A stretch of 64,000 nucleotides of DNA from Nepenthes gracilis (taxonomy: Eukaryota; Streptophyta; Magnoliopsida; Caryophyllales; Nepenthaceae). The stretch is taken from the NCBI GenBank assembly GCA_033239525.1, contig BSYO01000002.1, forward strand, positions 13,178,626 to 13,242,625, written 5' to 3'. Shown here piece by piece: positions 1 through 11,619 of the stretch. A model generated the notes under the pieces. The model was not told where the DNA came from, did not search any database, and saw only the letters and a list, made by a program, of their open reading frames with translations. A program made the translations under genes and the position numbers. Every line of letters begins with the position of its first letter. Within the stretch, counting starts at the first letter, position 1.

Positions 1-389
1 CGCCCCTCCACCCTTTTGCCGCCAGAAAAACCGCACTGTCCCTCTCTTCTTTCTCCCTTTCTCTCCTTCCACCTTCTCTGTCGTCCACCAATCCACCTCC
101 CCCACCGCCCCAGGGATCTCCCTCATCCCCTCTCCTCTTGCCCTCGGCGATCAAATTCGTTTCCTGAACGTCTAAAACAAATGGTGCTCCAAAATGTGCT
201 GTCATTTTCATAGAATGCTAGAATTAGAGATCCAAACGTCGAATTTCTCCCCTTCTTCAGAAATCAATTCTATGGAATTACTCATTTCTTCTTCAGATTT
301 GACATTTTCAGAAAAATTCTGGTCCAATATTTCAAGTCTCTCGGAACACATTCCCCGTCTCTCGCCACACGGCACTTTCAACTAACTGA
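1..389. other. CT-rich leader-like DNA, no gene recognised
   Basis: The first 180 bases are very C/T-rich on the plus strand, like a plant 5' untranslated leader or an intron pyrimidine stretch. Short open frames occur but none resembles a known protein. The SWEET-like exon begins further right, so this could be intron sequence of that gene, or the leader of another gene that was lost. I cannot choose between these. Confidence 0.3.
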
Positions 390-575
390 GCGATCAGTAC
401 CAAACTCGATGATCTTACACGTGTAGAACGAGCTTCCTTAAATCATACATACGATACATTTATTCAATCTAGAGATGGTAAGAAACTTGTCGAACCTGAG
501 CTTCGTGCGGCTGGGGTTAACGTATCTAGTGTAGGAAGTGACGTTGGTAATGGATCATGTGGCAGAGTTTGGTGA
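390..575 (+). other. open coding-like stretch, not recognised
   Basis: An open frame of about 61 codons with no ATG runs from just after a stop at 387-389 to a TGA at 573-575. Its composition is protein-like: a charged first half (TKLDDLTRVERAS) followed by DGKKLVEPELRAAG and VNVSSVGSD. I do not recognise the family. It overlaps the splice acceptor of the SWEET-like exon (AG at 564-565) in another frame, so it may be a remnant of a different gene, or chance. There is no start codon, no clear splice donor and no homologue known to me. Confidence 0.2.
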
Positions 576-1133
576 TTAAAACAAAGAGCGTGGAGAATAT
601 GCCATTCCTGCTCTCTGTTCGTGTTCTTGTGTGGCTCTTCCTGGTTCATCTATGGACTCCTTGGACGCCATCCTTTTGTTGCCGTAAGTCTCTCTCTCTC
701 TCTCTCTCTCGACGAGGATATTGACGATTATGGTGATGAAATTTCTTCCATGATTGCAATTTTCGAGCAGTTAGCGGTCATTGTCATCTGCTTTTATAAC
801 CGATTTAGTGAATTTGTTTTCCTTTTGACTTCAACTAATTCAATCATATTTCAATTTCATCACGTCCGGACGCAACATTATTGAAATTATGTCAATATTG
901 ATGGTAAAGATGGCCCCTCGTTTTTCTCTCGGCAGGTTCCAAATGGGTTTGGACGTGGTCTGGGAGCAATGCAGCTCATCCTGTACTTCATCTACTGCGA
1001 AAAGAACAGGGACGGTGGTTTCAAGATGACCTCCGACGGCAGCGACTCGGAGTTGGGCCTTAAGAAGAAGCCCCAACAATCCCAGGCCCAAGCCCAACGA
1101 TCCAACACAAACATTCAAAACGGAAGCGTTTGA
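566..1133 (+). pseudogene. SWEET1-like sugar transporter, last two exons, frameshifted
   Basis: SWEET proteins are seven-helix membrane uniporters that carry hexoses or sucrose by facilitated diffusion. Two exons are visible. The first (566-683) encodes SLVIKTKSVENMPFLLS and then CGSSWFIYGLLGRHPFVA, ending at a GTAAGT donor. The second (936-1133) starts after CAG, encodes VPNGFGRGLGAMQLILYFIY and a charged tail, and ends at TGA 1131-1133. Both match the second MtN3/saliva repeat; the CGSSWFIYGLLGR and FIYC wording is closest to the SWEET1 clade. The first exon is 118 bp where SWEETs typically have 120. The missing two bases fall in a CTCTCT run near 618 and shift the frame between the two halves. 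Exons 1-4 are not visible in the 565 bases upstream. Either this is a broken gene, or the copy is good and the deletion is a sequencing or assembly error. The intron holds a (CT)n run just after the donor. Confidence 0.75.
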
Positions 1134-2100
1134 TCATGAGTCTCTCCGCCACATCATTTCGTCTTTTCTAACTGCTTTCCCCCTTTTTTGGGGGGCTGAT
1201 TTTCCTCTTCGATTTTTTTTTTTTTTTTTTTTTTGGTGTGTGTGTGTTGGTGTTATAGTAACCTCTTTTTCCTCACACGATGAGCCCTGGAGTTCTTCGA
1301 TTATAATATGCATATAAAGTTTAAAAATTTCAACCATAGAAATTAAAAGATATAAAAATATTACATGAATTTTTTTACAGATTTATTTTTCTAATATAAA
1401 TATTTATTAAATATTTAATTTAATAATAAAAATAAAAAAACTATGTAGATGATTTTTTAGGTTTTAAATTTTATCTATTAAATTTTTATCAAATAAATAG
1501 CATAAAAATTATTCAGGAGATATATTTATCTAAATTCCAGAAGAGGCGACCCTGCATTTAATTCATGGAGATCAATCATGAAGCCACATGTAATCAAGAA
1601 AGGAAAATATTTTCCAAGTAATACGTTATTTATTCATTTTTTTATATATAAGTTTGTTAATTTAAAGAGATTGTTGAAATGTTAACTAATTTATTATTTT
1701 TAAATTGAATGTATATTATGACGTATTAAAGACGTCATTAATCGGTATGAGATATATTCATGGTTTATCTTAGATTTATCTAATCCTACGGGATGATAAA
1801 GATCTGTACTTTTAATAAATGAGGGGGAGGAGCAGAGCCTCTCTGTTTCCATCTTATGTCCTATCTTTTGTTTATTGCCTTCTCATTATTGTGTCCGATG
1901 GATTTCAGTATTCTTTTATTTTCTTGCTAAAAAAAAAGAAAGAATTTTAATAAATATGAAGATGGAAGGGGGGCGGGGAAGGGGGAGGTTGATATTAAGT
2001 TTTTAATTTAATGATTAGTTTTAATTTTTATTATTTATTTGTTTATTGTTTAATTTTAACTATTAAAATAACAATGAAACTTTATTGATAAAAGGACCAA
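1134..2100. other. AT-rich intergenic DNA
   Basis: No gene recognised. This is the 3' flank of the SWEET-like gene. A run of about 22 T followed by (GT)n lies at 1213-1245 and could be the tail of a minus-strand retroposon or a simple repeat. The rest is AT-rich with only short open frames. Confidence 0.5.
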
Positions 2101-4258
2101 AAGAATCCCATCCCACAGTGAAATGGATTACACCCAAGGATACTAGTAGTAGTAGCATGTCATATAAGCTAATTATATTATGTTTTGTGGGTTATTATTT
2201 AGTTACTTTCTAATTCATATTTATATATATGATATTTATCTTTATTTTATTTTATTTTAACATAAATGATAAAATTTTTAGCTTATAAAAGTATATTTAT
2301 AATTATGATGAGATTCTTTTTTTGAATTATGACTACTTAAAACTTTAGTATTACATATTCTCAATTGTATGATTACTAAAATATAATATTAATAAGCCAA
2401 TTAGATTGATAATATTACATATATGTTAAATACAAATATTTTAACTACAAAATCATATTATGTATGAGCGTTTGAAATAAGAAATATTCAAAGAATTGAA
2501 AAAATAGCAATAATAAAGGAAAGAATGCTTGAAATATATTTATCTTAACTTGATTCTTACCAAATTCTAGCTTGGAATCATTTGATTTGAGTTTTTCTAT
2601 CTTCAACCCTCTTATTTTCTCTCTTTTTATTCTCTCTTTTCTCTCAAAATTTTATAAAAAATGGCTGAAATTCAACCAGATATCATATTTATACTAAACT
2701 GACGCGTCAGGCGCCACGGCTAAACATTATAGCGCAGGAGCGCCGATCGAGCCCGCGTTGAGCATTGACTTTGTAGAAAATCGTGCTTGGGCATCCCTTT
2801 GAGAGTGCTTCAGCATAGATACACTAAAAAGTGCATTCGAGCTCCAATTATGTGACGGAACGGATTATTCTCCATCGAATAACCTCCGTCAATGGCAAGC
2901 AAGCCACAGTCCATAATTAATACCTATGGATTTTACAGAAAATCCGGCAGAGTTTCCTCTGCAACTGGACGAAAACCCAAAAATACAACCTGTTTAAATA
3001 TCCTGTACAAGCACACAGCTAATCAAAAGGCTTAACTCAAAGCCTACAACACGCCACACAGGATCACACATCGGCCATATCATCCATGGCTCCAATACAG
3101 TACTCCCATCTACTATACTGGATCTAGAGAGATGCCATCTAATGAAACAAAACTCCAAACATAAATATACAGACGCGGAAGCATAACTAAATCATCATAC
3201 ATGCGGAAGCATAATAAAACCATAAAACATCAACTATAACGAGCCACGCTCAACTCTGAGTGGCTGCTCAAAATCCGATCCAACTCTGAGTCCAAATCTT
3301 TACTGCGCTCGCCGTCCGGTCAATCTCATCAAGCAAGCCTCTCTTTGCTCTAACTATCAGGCGCCGGCTAAGTGTTCTCATCTGAAAGGAAAAACATCAA
3401 CTGCAAGAGTGAGCTAACAGCTCAGCAAATGTAATCATAAACAATTCTCCAAGTCATATTCAAGAAATAAGGGAAGGAACAGGAACAACAGGAATCACTC
3501 GATTCCTACGATTCTCGCGGTTACATTGGTCGATCATTAATCAGAATCACTTGATTCTCACGATACATCTTGAATCATTGGTTTCACACAGTTCTTGCGG
3601 TTCATATCTTAAGTCACTGGATTCATTCGATTCTCATTCTGGTCTACAGGATTCACACTGTTCATCAATTGGATATTATTCATTTTCATTATTACATCGT
3701 CTTTGCAGACCCCGGCTAGTAGATCGTACTAACCAACGATGCGAGAGAACGAGGACAGGAATGTGTTCGCTGTACATTCTAAAGCCACGGCTACTACTTT
3801 CGGTCGGTAGCACACGACCCTCGGTTGCATCCATGCAACAATCATCTCAAACGACTACATCTCAATATGTAGCGTCGACACACCCCACACCCCCGGGGTC
3901 CAGGGCAATCCTCGTTCTTCCACAGTAGTTTCCTAAAGCGTACCACAGACATCACCCGCTCACACGAGCGGCCGGAATACGTGGCCAAGTATCCCTCGGG
4001 TTCCCACCACGATGGACATGGTACATTAAAGAATACTACCCATATGACTCAGGGTCCTAGTTTCAGGGTTAGGTTCGACACTTGGAGAGGAAAATCCACA
4101 TTTGCCATACACAATCGAATCTCGGGAAATCTCATTCCCATCACAATCATCACCAACCGGGAGATTACATCATCAAACACGTCTCCATCCAGGAGATCAT
4201 ATCATCTCAAGCACAATGTGGACTCCCTTCCATTCACGTCACGGTTCTCAATAACCAA

Positions 4259-4371
4259 TGGGACTCAATTCCCTTAATCACAATCGGTGGGACTCAATTC
4301 CCTTAATCACAATCGGTGGGACTCAATTCCCTTAATCACAATCGATGGGACTCAATTCCTTAAATCCACAA
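4259..4371 (+). repeat. 29-bp tandem repeat inside the solo LTR
   Basis: Nearly four copies of a 29-bp unit starting TGGGACTCAATTCCCTTAAT begin at 4259, 4288, 4317 and 4346. The first three are almost identical; the last has small changes and is cut short. This is a local tandem duplication within the LTR. Confidence 0.9.
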
Positions 4372-5376
4372 CAAATCACTCCAAGTTCACAGTATAGATT
4401 AGATCTCATACCTCAAGTGATCACAAGTCCTTTTGGAACCTCCGAGACTCATTCCTTTGCCTCCATCACACGGATTCACATTCGGGGTTTACATTTCACC
4501 TTGCATTTCTCGTTTCGTTTTGGGTGAACATTATCAGATTTCTCTTTGACCACCCGGACGCCGTACACGGTTTGATACTTGGAGATCGGCCGTCCGGTGA
4601 ATTTGTACGCACAATTCTTACACGATATTTCACATTCGGGTTTGATTTATCTTAACACGAGGGTGGAAGTACACAACTTCCCATTTATTTCCGGATTATC
4701 CACAACGGGAAACTTTTAAAGCTTCCGGATGCCACGAACGGGTCAAATCATACGGGATTCGGCATCCGGTCAATATATACACACAATTGGGACATGGGTA
4801 TTCATATTCTAGGATCATTTCATCATTTCACGAAGGTGACAACGCGCAAAATCCACCTTCGGTCTCGGGTGAACAGTAACAGCGCCCCTTTAACGGGTTC
4901 GGACGCCGCGAACGGGTCCAAACGTGCAAGATCGGACCCGCGGCCGACATATATGCATCATTGGGACGTGGGGATTCCAATTTTGGGGTCAATTTCATGA
5001 TACGAGGTCGGGAAACGGGAAATCCCCAAAATCCCGTAGGTTAGGGTTTCGGTAAAACCCACCCAGGCGAATCGGACACGAATTGGACAACTAACCACAT
5101 TTTCTTGGACCTCAAGGCATGGGTATCGAGATCCTAACATTCCCCGTGGGTATCGACACAAAATACCCAACGAAAATACATAAAACAACGAAAGAGAACG
5201 AGAAGTGGGTATGAGAACACTTGCCTCGACGCGTGCTTTCACCTTTATACCTGGCTTTCGGGCGGAATCGGACTCCCGGGCTAGATCTCCCTTCTTCTCT
5301 CTCCAGTCACGCCCCTCTCTCTCTCTCTAAAACCCTCGGCCGATCGTGAAATGAGGAAAAACGAACGCGCGGCGCG

Positions 5377-5386
5377 AATATATATC
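5377..5386 (-). promoter_or_regulatory. TATA box of the solo LTR
   Basis: The minus strand reads GATATATATT just downstream of a GC-rich stretch and upstream of a C/T-rich segment. This is the usual layout of U3 promoter and R region in plant LTRs. It supports minus-strand orientation. Confidence 0.5.
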
Positions 5387-5879
5387 TTGCGCTGCCGCTA
5401 GAGCCCGCGCTGCCGCTAGAGCCACCGCTCGAGCGCCCCTCGAGCGGCCGGGCGAGCCACGGGCGGTTACGCTTTATCCGCTCGAGCCGTGGCTCGAGCG
5501 CCCAAGCAGCGCAAGCTCACGGGCAGGCTTCAATAACTGAACCCGAATGATTTTCCCGATTTTTCTTCCGATACCAAACCTTAATCATCCCATAAGATTA
5601 GTATTGATCATTAACATACTAATCACCTCATAATTGTCGGGTTCACAAATCCGGAACCTCACAAATTAAGTGTCCATCAAGCGCATTTACTCTCATCCCA
5701 CGCATAGGCATGCGTCAAGCACCGATCAAATATCCATCAACTCGATTTGACTTAGTCCAATTTTAACTTTTTACCTAAATTTCTTTATCATTTGAGCTTA
5801 ACCTTAATAATTTTAATTTAATTAATCACTATTATAATAAAATTTGAACCCAAACCTTCCAATTGTCCCCTACTGATAA

Positions 5880-7100
5880 AAATTTCATCATTAGAATTTT
5901 ATATACCTCATTGAAGAAACAAATGTTGATATTTTTCTTGAATCTTATATTCTCTTTCCCATGTAACTTCTTCATACGAATGGTTTCTACATAAAAGTTT
6001 GACCAACATAATTACTTTTATCCAAATCACTTGATCTCTTTTTCCTAAAATCTGAACAGATTCTTCAATGTATATCAAATCTTCATTTATCTTCAACGGT
6101 TCATATTCAATAATGTGTGACGGATCATGAATATACTTTTGTAACATTGACACATGGAATACACTAAGAACATCTCCCAAATTCGGAGATAGAGCCAAAC
6201 TATAGACTACTTCACCGATCCTCTCCAAAATCTCCAACGGTTTAATAAATCTCGATTTTAATTTTTTTAATTATAAATCTCAAAATTCTCTTCAACGGAG
6301 ATATCCTAAAAAATACATGGTCTCCTACAACGAAACTCAACTCCGATCTCCTCTAATCTGTGTAACTTTTCTACTGATTTTGGACAACTTTCAATTGGTC
6401 ATAAATCAATCGGATCTTGTCATATGTCTATTGTATAACTCTGGTCCCAAAAGTCTCCTATCATCGATCTTCTCTGAATAAATTGAGGAACGATATTTTT
6501 TCTCATACGAAGTTTCGAATAGAGCCATACTAATGCGGGCTTGATAACTATTATTATATGTAAATTTAGCTAATGACAAATAGTTGTCCCAATTGCCATT
6601 TACACAGAATGAAAACTCTTAATATGTCCTCTAAAATCTGAATCGTTCACTCGAATTATCCATTCAATTGAGAATGATAGGTTGTGATGAATTTTAGATT
6701 AGTTCCTAATTCTTGATACAAATTTTTTTAAAATTTTGAGATAAATCTTGGGTTTCGTTTTGATACAATGGAAGCTGGCATACCGTGCAATCTAACCCCC
6801 TTATTAATATACAATCTTACTAGTTGATCTCTAGAAAACGTCATCCGAATGACTATAAAATGAGCTGATTTAATAAGTTAATCTACGATTACACAAATAG
6901 TGTCATGATTCATTGGCGTATTCGGTAATCCCATTATAAAATCATCGTTAGGTCTTCCCACTTCTAATTGTGGGTCGGCATAGATTGCAATAGACCATTT
7001 AGTTTCTTGTGCTCGGCCTTTAATTGTTGGCATATCAAGTACCTTCCCACAAATGTTGTAATTTCTCTTTTCATATTCTGCCACTAAAATATCTTCCTCA
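5880..7100 (-). pseudogene. chromovirus integrase and chromodomain remnant
   Basis: Integrase inserts retrotransposon cDNA into the host chromosome; the C-terminal chromodomain steers chromoviruses to heterochromatin. Reading leftward, 6878-7084 matches the core start (DDFIMGLPNTPMNHDT), about 6680-6880 the core (KSAHFIVIRMTFSRDQ and ASIVSKRNPRFISKF), and about 6240-6370 the GDHVF segment. The 5908-6237 frame carries EILERIGEVVYSLAL, VFHVSMLQKYIHDPSHII and a chromodomain-like end with VTWEREYKIQEKYQHLF. The reading is broken by stops and frameshifts, so it is dead. Gag, protease and RT are not present on its right; copia sequence and a solo LTR follow instead. Confidence 0.8.
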
Positions 7101-7393
7101 AATCTTAATACATTTTATTAATTCTTGGATGGATAGTATACTTTAATCGATGAGCTTTATTCATAAATTTATTTTTTAATTTTTTAATATCCAGTACACA
7201 TATCCATTCCTGAAATCTCAAAACTCCATCTACCCATATACTGAAATTCGCTCTAGAATCCCTATTCAAATCTCCAATAATATAATGTGGATACTATCAA
7301 AACTAAACACTTGTACGATTGATTATCTTTGATACAAATAACATGCATGTATTATCTTATTCATTTTATATATTTTGATTTGATTTAATATAA

Positions 7394-7471
7394 ATAACAC
7401 TACTATTTAAAAAGAACATGCTTAACATAGATGAAATCATCGCTTTCTTACTTATTAATGAATCTAGCTTG
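7394..7471 (+). pseudogene. copia gag scrap (first copy)
   Basis: One frame reads ITLLFKKNMLNIDEIIAFLL, matching ITLLFENDMLNFSDVITSLF at 11620-11700. The segment belongs to the C-terminal half of a Ty1/copia Gag (the UBN2-like region). Only about 26 codons are recognisable. Downstream is a T-run and AT-rich sequence up to the solo LTR at 7776. Confidence 0.45.
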
Positions 7472-7775
7472 ATTATCAACAAGTAGTATTATAGTATAGA
7501 TTTTTTTTTTTTTACATTGTAAAAGCTATTATTTGATGGCAACGATATTGAGGGATTTGCCATTTTATGTTAAGTAATTTAATTGATAAAATAAATTTAT
7601 TTTTAGTGAGAAAGATTGAGAAATATTTTGACTTAAAAAGAAATGATAAAAATATTTCAAAATATGAAAGACATGTTTGAAAAGATGAAGGATGAGGAGT
7701 GCTAAGAAATGATAGATCTTACTAATTATACAATCAAATTATATAGAACCAAAAATCTAATTTAAGAAGTCATTA
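7472..7775. other. AT-rich spacer
   Basis: No gene seen. Contains a run of about 13 T near 7501-7513. Its last five bases, CATTA, are the left target duplication of the following solo LTR. Confidence 0.5.
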
Positions 7776-9324
7776 TGTAACAACCTTATCCCAAATCTAT
7801 AATTAATAAACTTGTTCATATATGATAAATTCTAAGTCTCCAACCAATATATATGTATATACTCATAGTATGTCCACAATTAATAAAACACAACTATAAT
7901 GATATAAATATCCTCATAACAAATATAAATCCAGGAAAGTACATAGTCCCAAAAATTATAACAAAATAAAACAAAATAACAAAATATCTCTAGAGCATAA
8001 ATTCAATACTATTTTCAACTGGGCATCAATCTGTCTCACCACAACTCTTTATCCAACTCTAGAGTCATCATCGTCTAAACCTGCTACTCTGAAAGAAAGA
8101 AAAAAAATAGTAAGAGTGAACCAAATATCAAACAAGTAATAGCAAATCTAAAACAAACAGGAAAGGATAGTAATAAAACATAAGATATGACAAAATTCAT
8201 GAATAATAATACATCTTATAGATAAATATGTCCAAGAAAGTTCATCGCATTTACAATACCAATATATATAAGCGAATCACTCCAACTCTAATGTGACAAA
8301 GATCATAAGATTTTACAAATAAAAGATGAAGATCCCTCAGAATTCGATCTTACAAGAAAATAAAAAGAAATCCCATTGCCCGAATATCAGCATGAACGAC
8401 CTGAAAACCGAATAACAATAAATAACATGGATTCTACTGAATTTGGATATCGTAAAATTTGACACATTGATTCTACCGAATACAACCCATCGATTCAACC
8501 GAATCCCAAACTCATGAGGTATCTATAATAACGAAATATCACAATAAATCTCCTTAGACCTTATTCTACCATCGTGAATCAAATGCTGCGTATTGACGCC
8601 CTCAATGAGTGGGTAAGTATAACGATGTTATCCATGATATCCTCACTACCCCTATAATCCTCCCAGAGGATGTACCCGTAGCATGTCCATACCATCCGTA
8701 ATACGCCTCGCTAAATAATATCCTTGATATCATTTCCCATGATGGTCACATGGTTATAAGTATCCATCCACAATAATATATCTCTTTATCACCATGATAC
8801 AAAAATTAGTATCGGATAAGTGTAAACCACGTTAAGGTGTCGTAACCTCCCATTCGACTAGATATCTTAGTATTTTCATATGCTTTTCTTAACTTTGACC
8901 ATAAGAAACCAATAACTCAACTATTCATGTAATCAAGTATAACACAAAGAAGGCTTTGCAATTTCAATTAAAGAATTATCGTTCGATACTGATAAAGACC
9001 ATATACACACACTTCAAATATGATGCAAATAATGTCATTATGGGAAGGAAAGCAATGGTATCAAAGATAATTTAAATATTTGATCGAATACTTTAATATT
9101 TTATTAAATCTTTCTGAACTCATTTGGGGTCTCAATATTACCTCTAAGACTACAAAATACCATCAATTTAATCATTATCTAACTAACATATGATTTTCAT
9201 CTTATTTAATTGTCCTAATTAATTCTACAACAATCCCATCGAAATAATAATTTGTGATAACCTTTGCCTCAATTAATTAACGATTTAAATATGTATATAC
9301 ATATTTACCTCACACCCACCACGG

Positions 9325-9545
9325 TTGCCCTCTCTCTCTCTCACTCACACACACGCACACTCTTCAACACACTCACGTCTACACAACACACACTGCCCTG
9401 CACACCCACACATGCACAGTGTACACACCCACCTGCACCTGTATACATCAACAAGTATATTTGCACACACACACACACATGTATATATACATACATAATG
9501 TTTGCATATACTATCGTATATACGTTTATACATATACGTACATGG
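9325..9545. repeat. CT, CA and TA simple-sequence tract
   Basis: A (CT)n run at about 9329-9345 is followed by CA-rich sequence and then TATA/CATA-rich sequence with short inverted words around 9480-9545. Open frames on both strands here are low-complexity products of the repeat and not genes. Confidence 0.8.
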
Positions 9546-10313
9546 TATTTACCCTCTGTCATACCTCATATTTCATTTTCTTCAACTCCCTTCTGTGACC
9601 CAAACAGAGCATGAAGCTCTGTTCAGCACCAACCAACCGATTATCATGGTAAAATGACAAAATCCCTACCTTAACTTTCCCTTATATATGACAGCGATGA
9701 TTATTGTGTAATTCCCTAAATTTCACCTCTCAACTTAACAATAAACTCTCAATTTTTTGAGTTACACGCCAATAGAACCGTGGCTCTGTTTTCCAATCAC
9801 AATCATGGATTCAACCGATTCCCACAAAATCCATACACACAACAAGAAATAATTATCAGCGATCAGGAAGTAATGTTTTACTTACAGAAGATAGGAATTT
9901 CTGCTTGCTAATTAGAAGAAGGTTTACTTGTAAAGAAACTCAAATCAACTTGAATCAATTTCGCATTCTTCTTCCCGCTACGACGGCAGCGGCACAAATC
10001 GACGACGGCGGTGAGACCAACCAACGACGGCAACTTCGGCCCAAATTCACGATGGCGATTAACAGCGGCAACGGTGAGAAATAGCATCGACGGCATCAGC
10101 TGCACGGCCAAGGTTTCACGGCGGCGACCCTTTCTTCCATTGCGTGCCCTCCCCTTTCTTAATTAGTGGAAGGTTACCTTTTAGGGTTCGATCGTCAGCT
10201 TCCTTCCTTCCTTCTCCCTCGCCGCAACCCTCGCGCGCCGTTTTTCCCTTTCTCTCCTCTTCTTCTCCTTCTTCTCCTTCTTCTTTCGTTCAATTCTCCC
10301 AGCTTTCTTCTGC

Positions 10314-10368
<55 letters not shown>
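10314..10368. repeat. (ATT)n microsatellite
   Basis: About 18 uninterrupted trinucleotide units, followed by more degenerate ATT-rich sequence to 10440. The poly-Ile and poly-Leu frames across it are artefacts. Confidence 0.95.
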
Positions 10369-10369
<1 letters not shown>

Positions 10370-10466
10370 TTACATCATCTAATATTATTATTTATTGATA
10401 ATACTATTATTTATTACTAATTATTATTAATATTTATTAATACGTGTTATTACTTTCATTTATTAT

Positions 10467-11206
10467 GTAATTTCGGTTCCTTATGCTAATCCAGTTGTCA
10501 GAGTGTGCACTGCTGTGTAGGTGGCATCCCAATGCTGCTGTTTTTGGCATTCTAACGGCCGTAAGCTGGGAATGTGTTTGTATACCGTCGCCTTGTGGTT
10601 GTCCTCTGCTGTACTGATGCTGGAGGTTGATGCTGAATTTGATGAAGCAGGGAGCAGCTGTCGACAGCAAGCTCTCTGTGCACTGCTATATGTATCGATG
10701 TTTTGATGGGTATTGCCGAGTGAGATGTTGTGGAGTCAGGCGATGCACCAGCAGATCGTAAAGGTACAGCTGAGTGGGAGCCATCTCATAGCTATATCTC
10801 GAAATTCTATATGTGGAATGTTGGGGCAGTGCGTATTTGTTGAAGAGCTTTGGTATCCTATGCTGCCATCTCCCACAGATGCTCGAAGGAAATGGTAGAT
10901 CTGTTGCAGGCTGCTATTGATGATAGTTGAAGTATGATGAATTTACTTTGTTGGACCATGGATTCTGGAAGCCGCTGGCTATTAATTTCTGTTCTCAGTA
11001 ATCTTTACCAAATGTATAGTTTATGCGGTTTTTTTATGATGTTTGCTGTCCTTTAGTAGGACCCTTTGGTCTTATTTTTGGGTCTTCGGCTAATGCCATC
11101 GTGTCTATGACTAAATTTCAAGTCGGAAAAACACCTTAAATTTAATCATAGGTTGTATTTTCTTTATTTTCCTTTAATACAACTGTCTTGCCTACCAAAA
11201 AAAAAA
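10467..11206 (+). mobile_element. L1-tailed retroposon A inside the solo LTR
   Basis: A 740-bp insertion ends in CTTGCCTACC plus about 10 A. It is flanked by TACTTTCATTTATTAT (10451-10466) and TACTTTAATTTATTAT (11207-11222), a 16-bp target duplication with one mismatch. This is the mark of target-primed reverse transcription. The body is T/G-rich with many TGCTG words and no protein I recognise. Near the 3' end it carries CAAGTCGGAAAAACAC, also found in elements C and D. It is later than the LTR it sits in. Confidence 0.7.
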
Positions 11207-11367
11207 TACTTTAATTTATTATTATTATCATTTATCATTTATTATTAATTATTTAATATCCATTATTATTTATAATATTTATTTATATCAATATATCATT
11301 TTATTCATTATTATGTTAAGCCTATCACTATTTAATCCGAATCAAAATATCGGGGTGTTACACATTA

Positions 11368-11619
11368 ACTTGTCAAATCTACCAAAAGTGTGAATGAAAT
11401 TTAAGGGCCAGCACAAATCTAAATCCAAAACAATGAGGTTGTAAACGAAAAATAAAGTTCAATGGCCTTTATTTAACAGAAGGGAGAAGTTTTGAAAAGT
11501 ATTTGGACGAATTCAATTGAATTTGATGTAAATATTGACATATGATGAGAAAATTAATAAGGAAAATAAAGCACTAGTATTGCTTTTTTTTTTTAACGAT
11601 GTCTTATCATCCTATTGTT
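11368..11619. other. short spacer between solo LTR and copia remnant
   Basis: No gene recognised. AT-rich, with a T-run at about 11584-11594. Confidence 0.4.

Larger units (their letters stand above)
2851..5663 (-). mobile_element. solo LTR, Ty3/gypsy type, TSD AATTA
   Basis: The block begins TGTGACGG and ends CCTCACA, short inverted ends of the TG..CA type. It is flanked on both sides by AATTA (2846-2850 and 5664-5668), the 5-bp duplication expected of LTR retrotransposon integration. There is no internal coding region, so this is a single LTR left after recombination between two LTRs. Length 2813 bp. The TATA at 5378-5385 points to minus-strand transcription. GC content rises toward that end, with CGAG/GCCG-rich words around 5390-5520. 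Length and layout resemble Del/Tekay chromovirus LTRs. Confidence 0.85.
2101..5866 (-). mobile_element. decayed chromovirus 3' LTR, split by a solo LTR
   Basis: The flanks of the solo LTR at 2851-5663 join into one older LTR. Right of the insertion, the sequence runs up to a purine tract (minus strand) next to chromovirus integrase at 5880 onward. Left of it, at 2570-2700, are a minus-strand TATA-like TTTATA region and a GAGAGAAAAGAGAG leader. The same TATA, leader and following words recur in plus orientation at about 30.5-31.0 kb, so both belong to one LTR family. The outer left end is not resolved; 2101 is a guess and homology is clear only from about 2440. It is probably the 3' LTR of the integrase fragment beside it. 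Confidence 0.45.
7776..11362 (-). mobile_element. solo LTR of 3.6 kb, TSD CATTA
   Basis: The block starts TGTAACAACC and ends GGGGTGTTACA, giving inverted TGTAACA ends. CATTA lies on both sides (7771-7775 and 11363-11367). There is no gag or pol inside, so this is a solo LTR left by recombination. 3587 bp is long even for a chromovirus LTR, because a 740-bp retroposon (10467-11206) and simple repeats sit inside it. Sequence words around 8090-8170 resemble those in the other Del-like LTRs of this window. Confidence 0.85.

Noticed and set aside
1213..1245. Poly-T plus (GT)n as an L1 tail like those of A-D
   Set aside because: It lacks the GGTAAGT word and I found no flanking direct repeat; a simple repeat is as likely.
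4794..5242. ORFs in the 2.8-kb solo LTR
   Set aside because: Short, repeat-derived and inside an LTR defined by its ends and target duplication.
9264..9614. Overlapping ORFs on both strands in CA/TA-rich DNA
   Set aside because: Low-complexity threonine/histidine and cysteine/valine runs from simple repeats.
10144..10420. Two 84-codon ORFs over the (ATT)n tract
   Set aside because: Poly-Ile and poly-Leu translations of a microsatellite, with no start context or homology.
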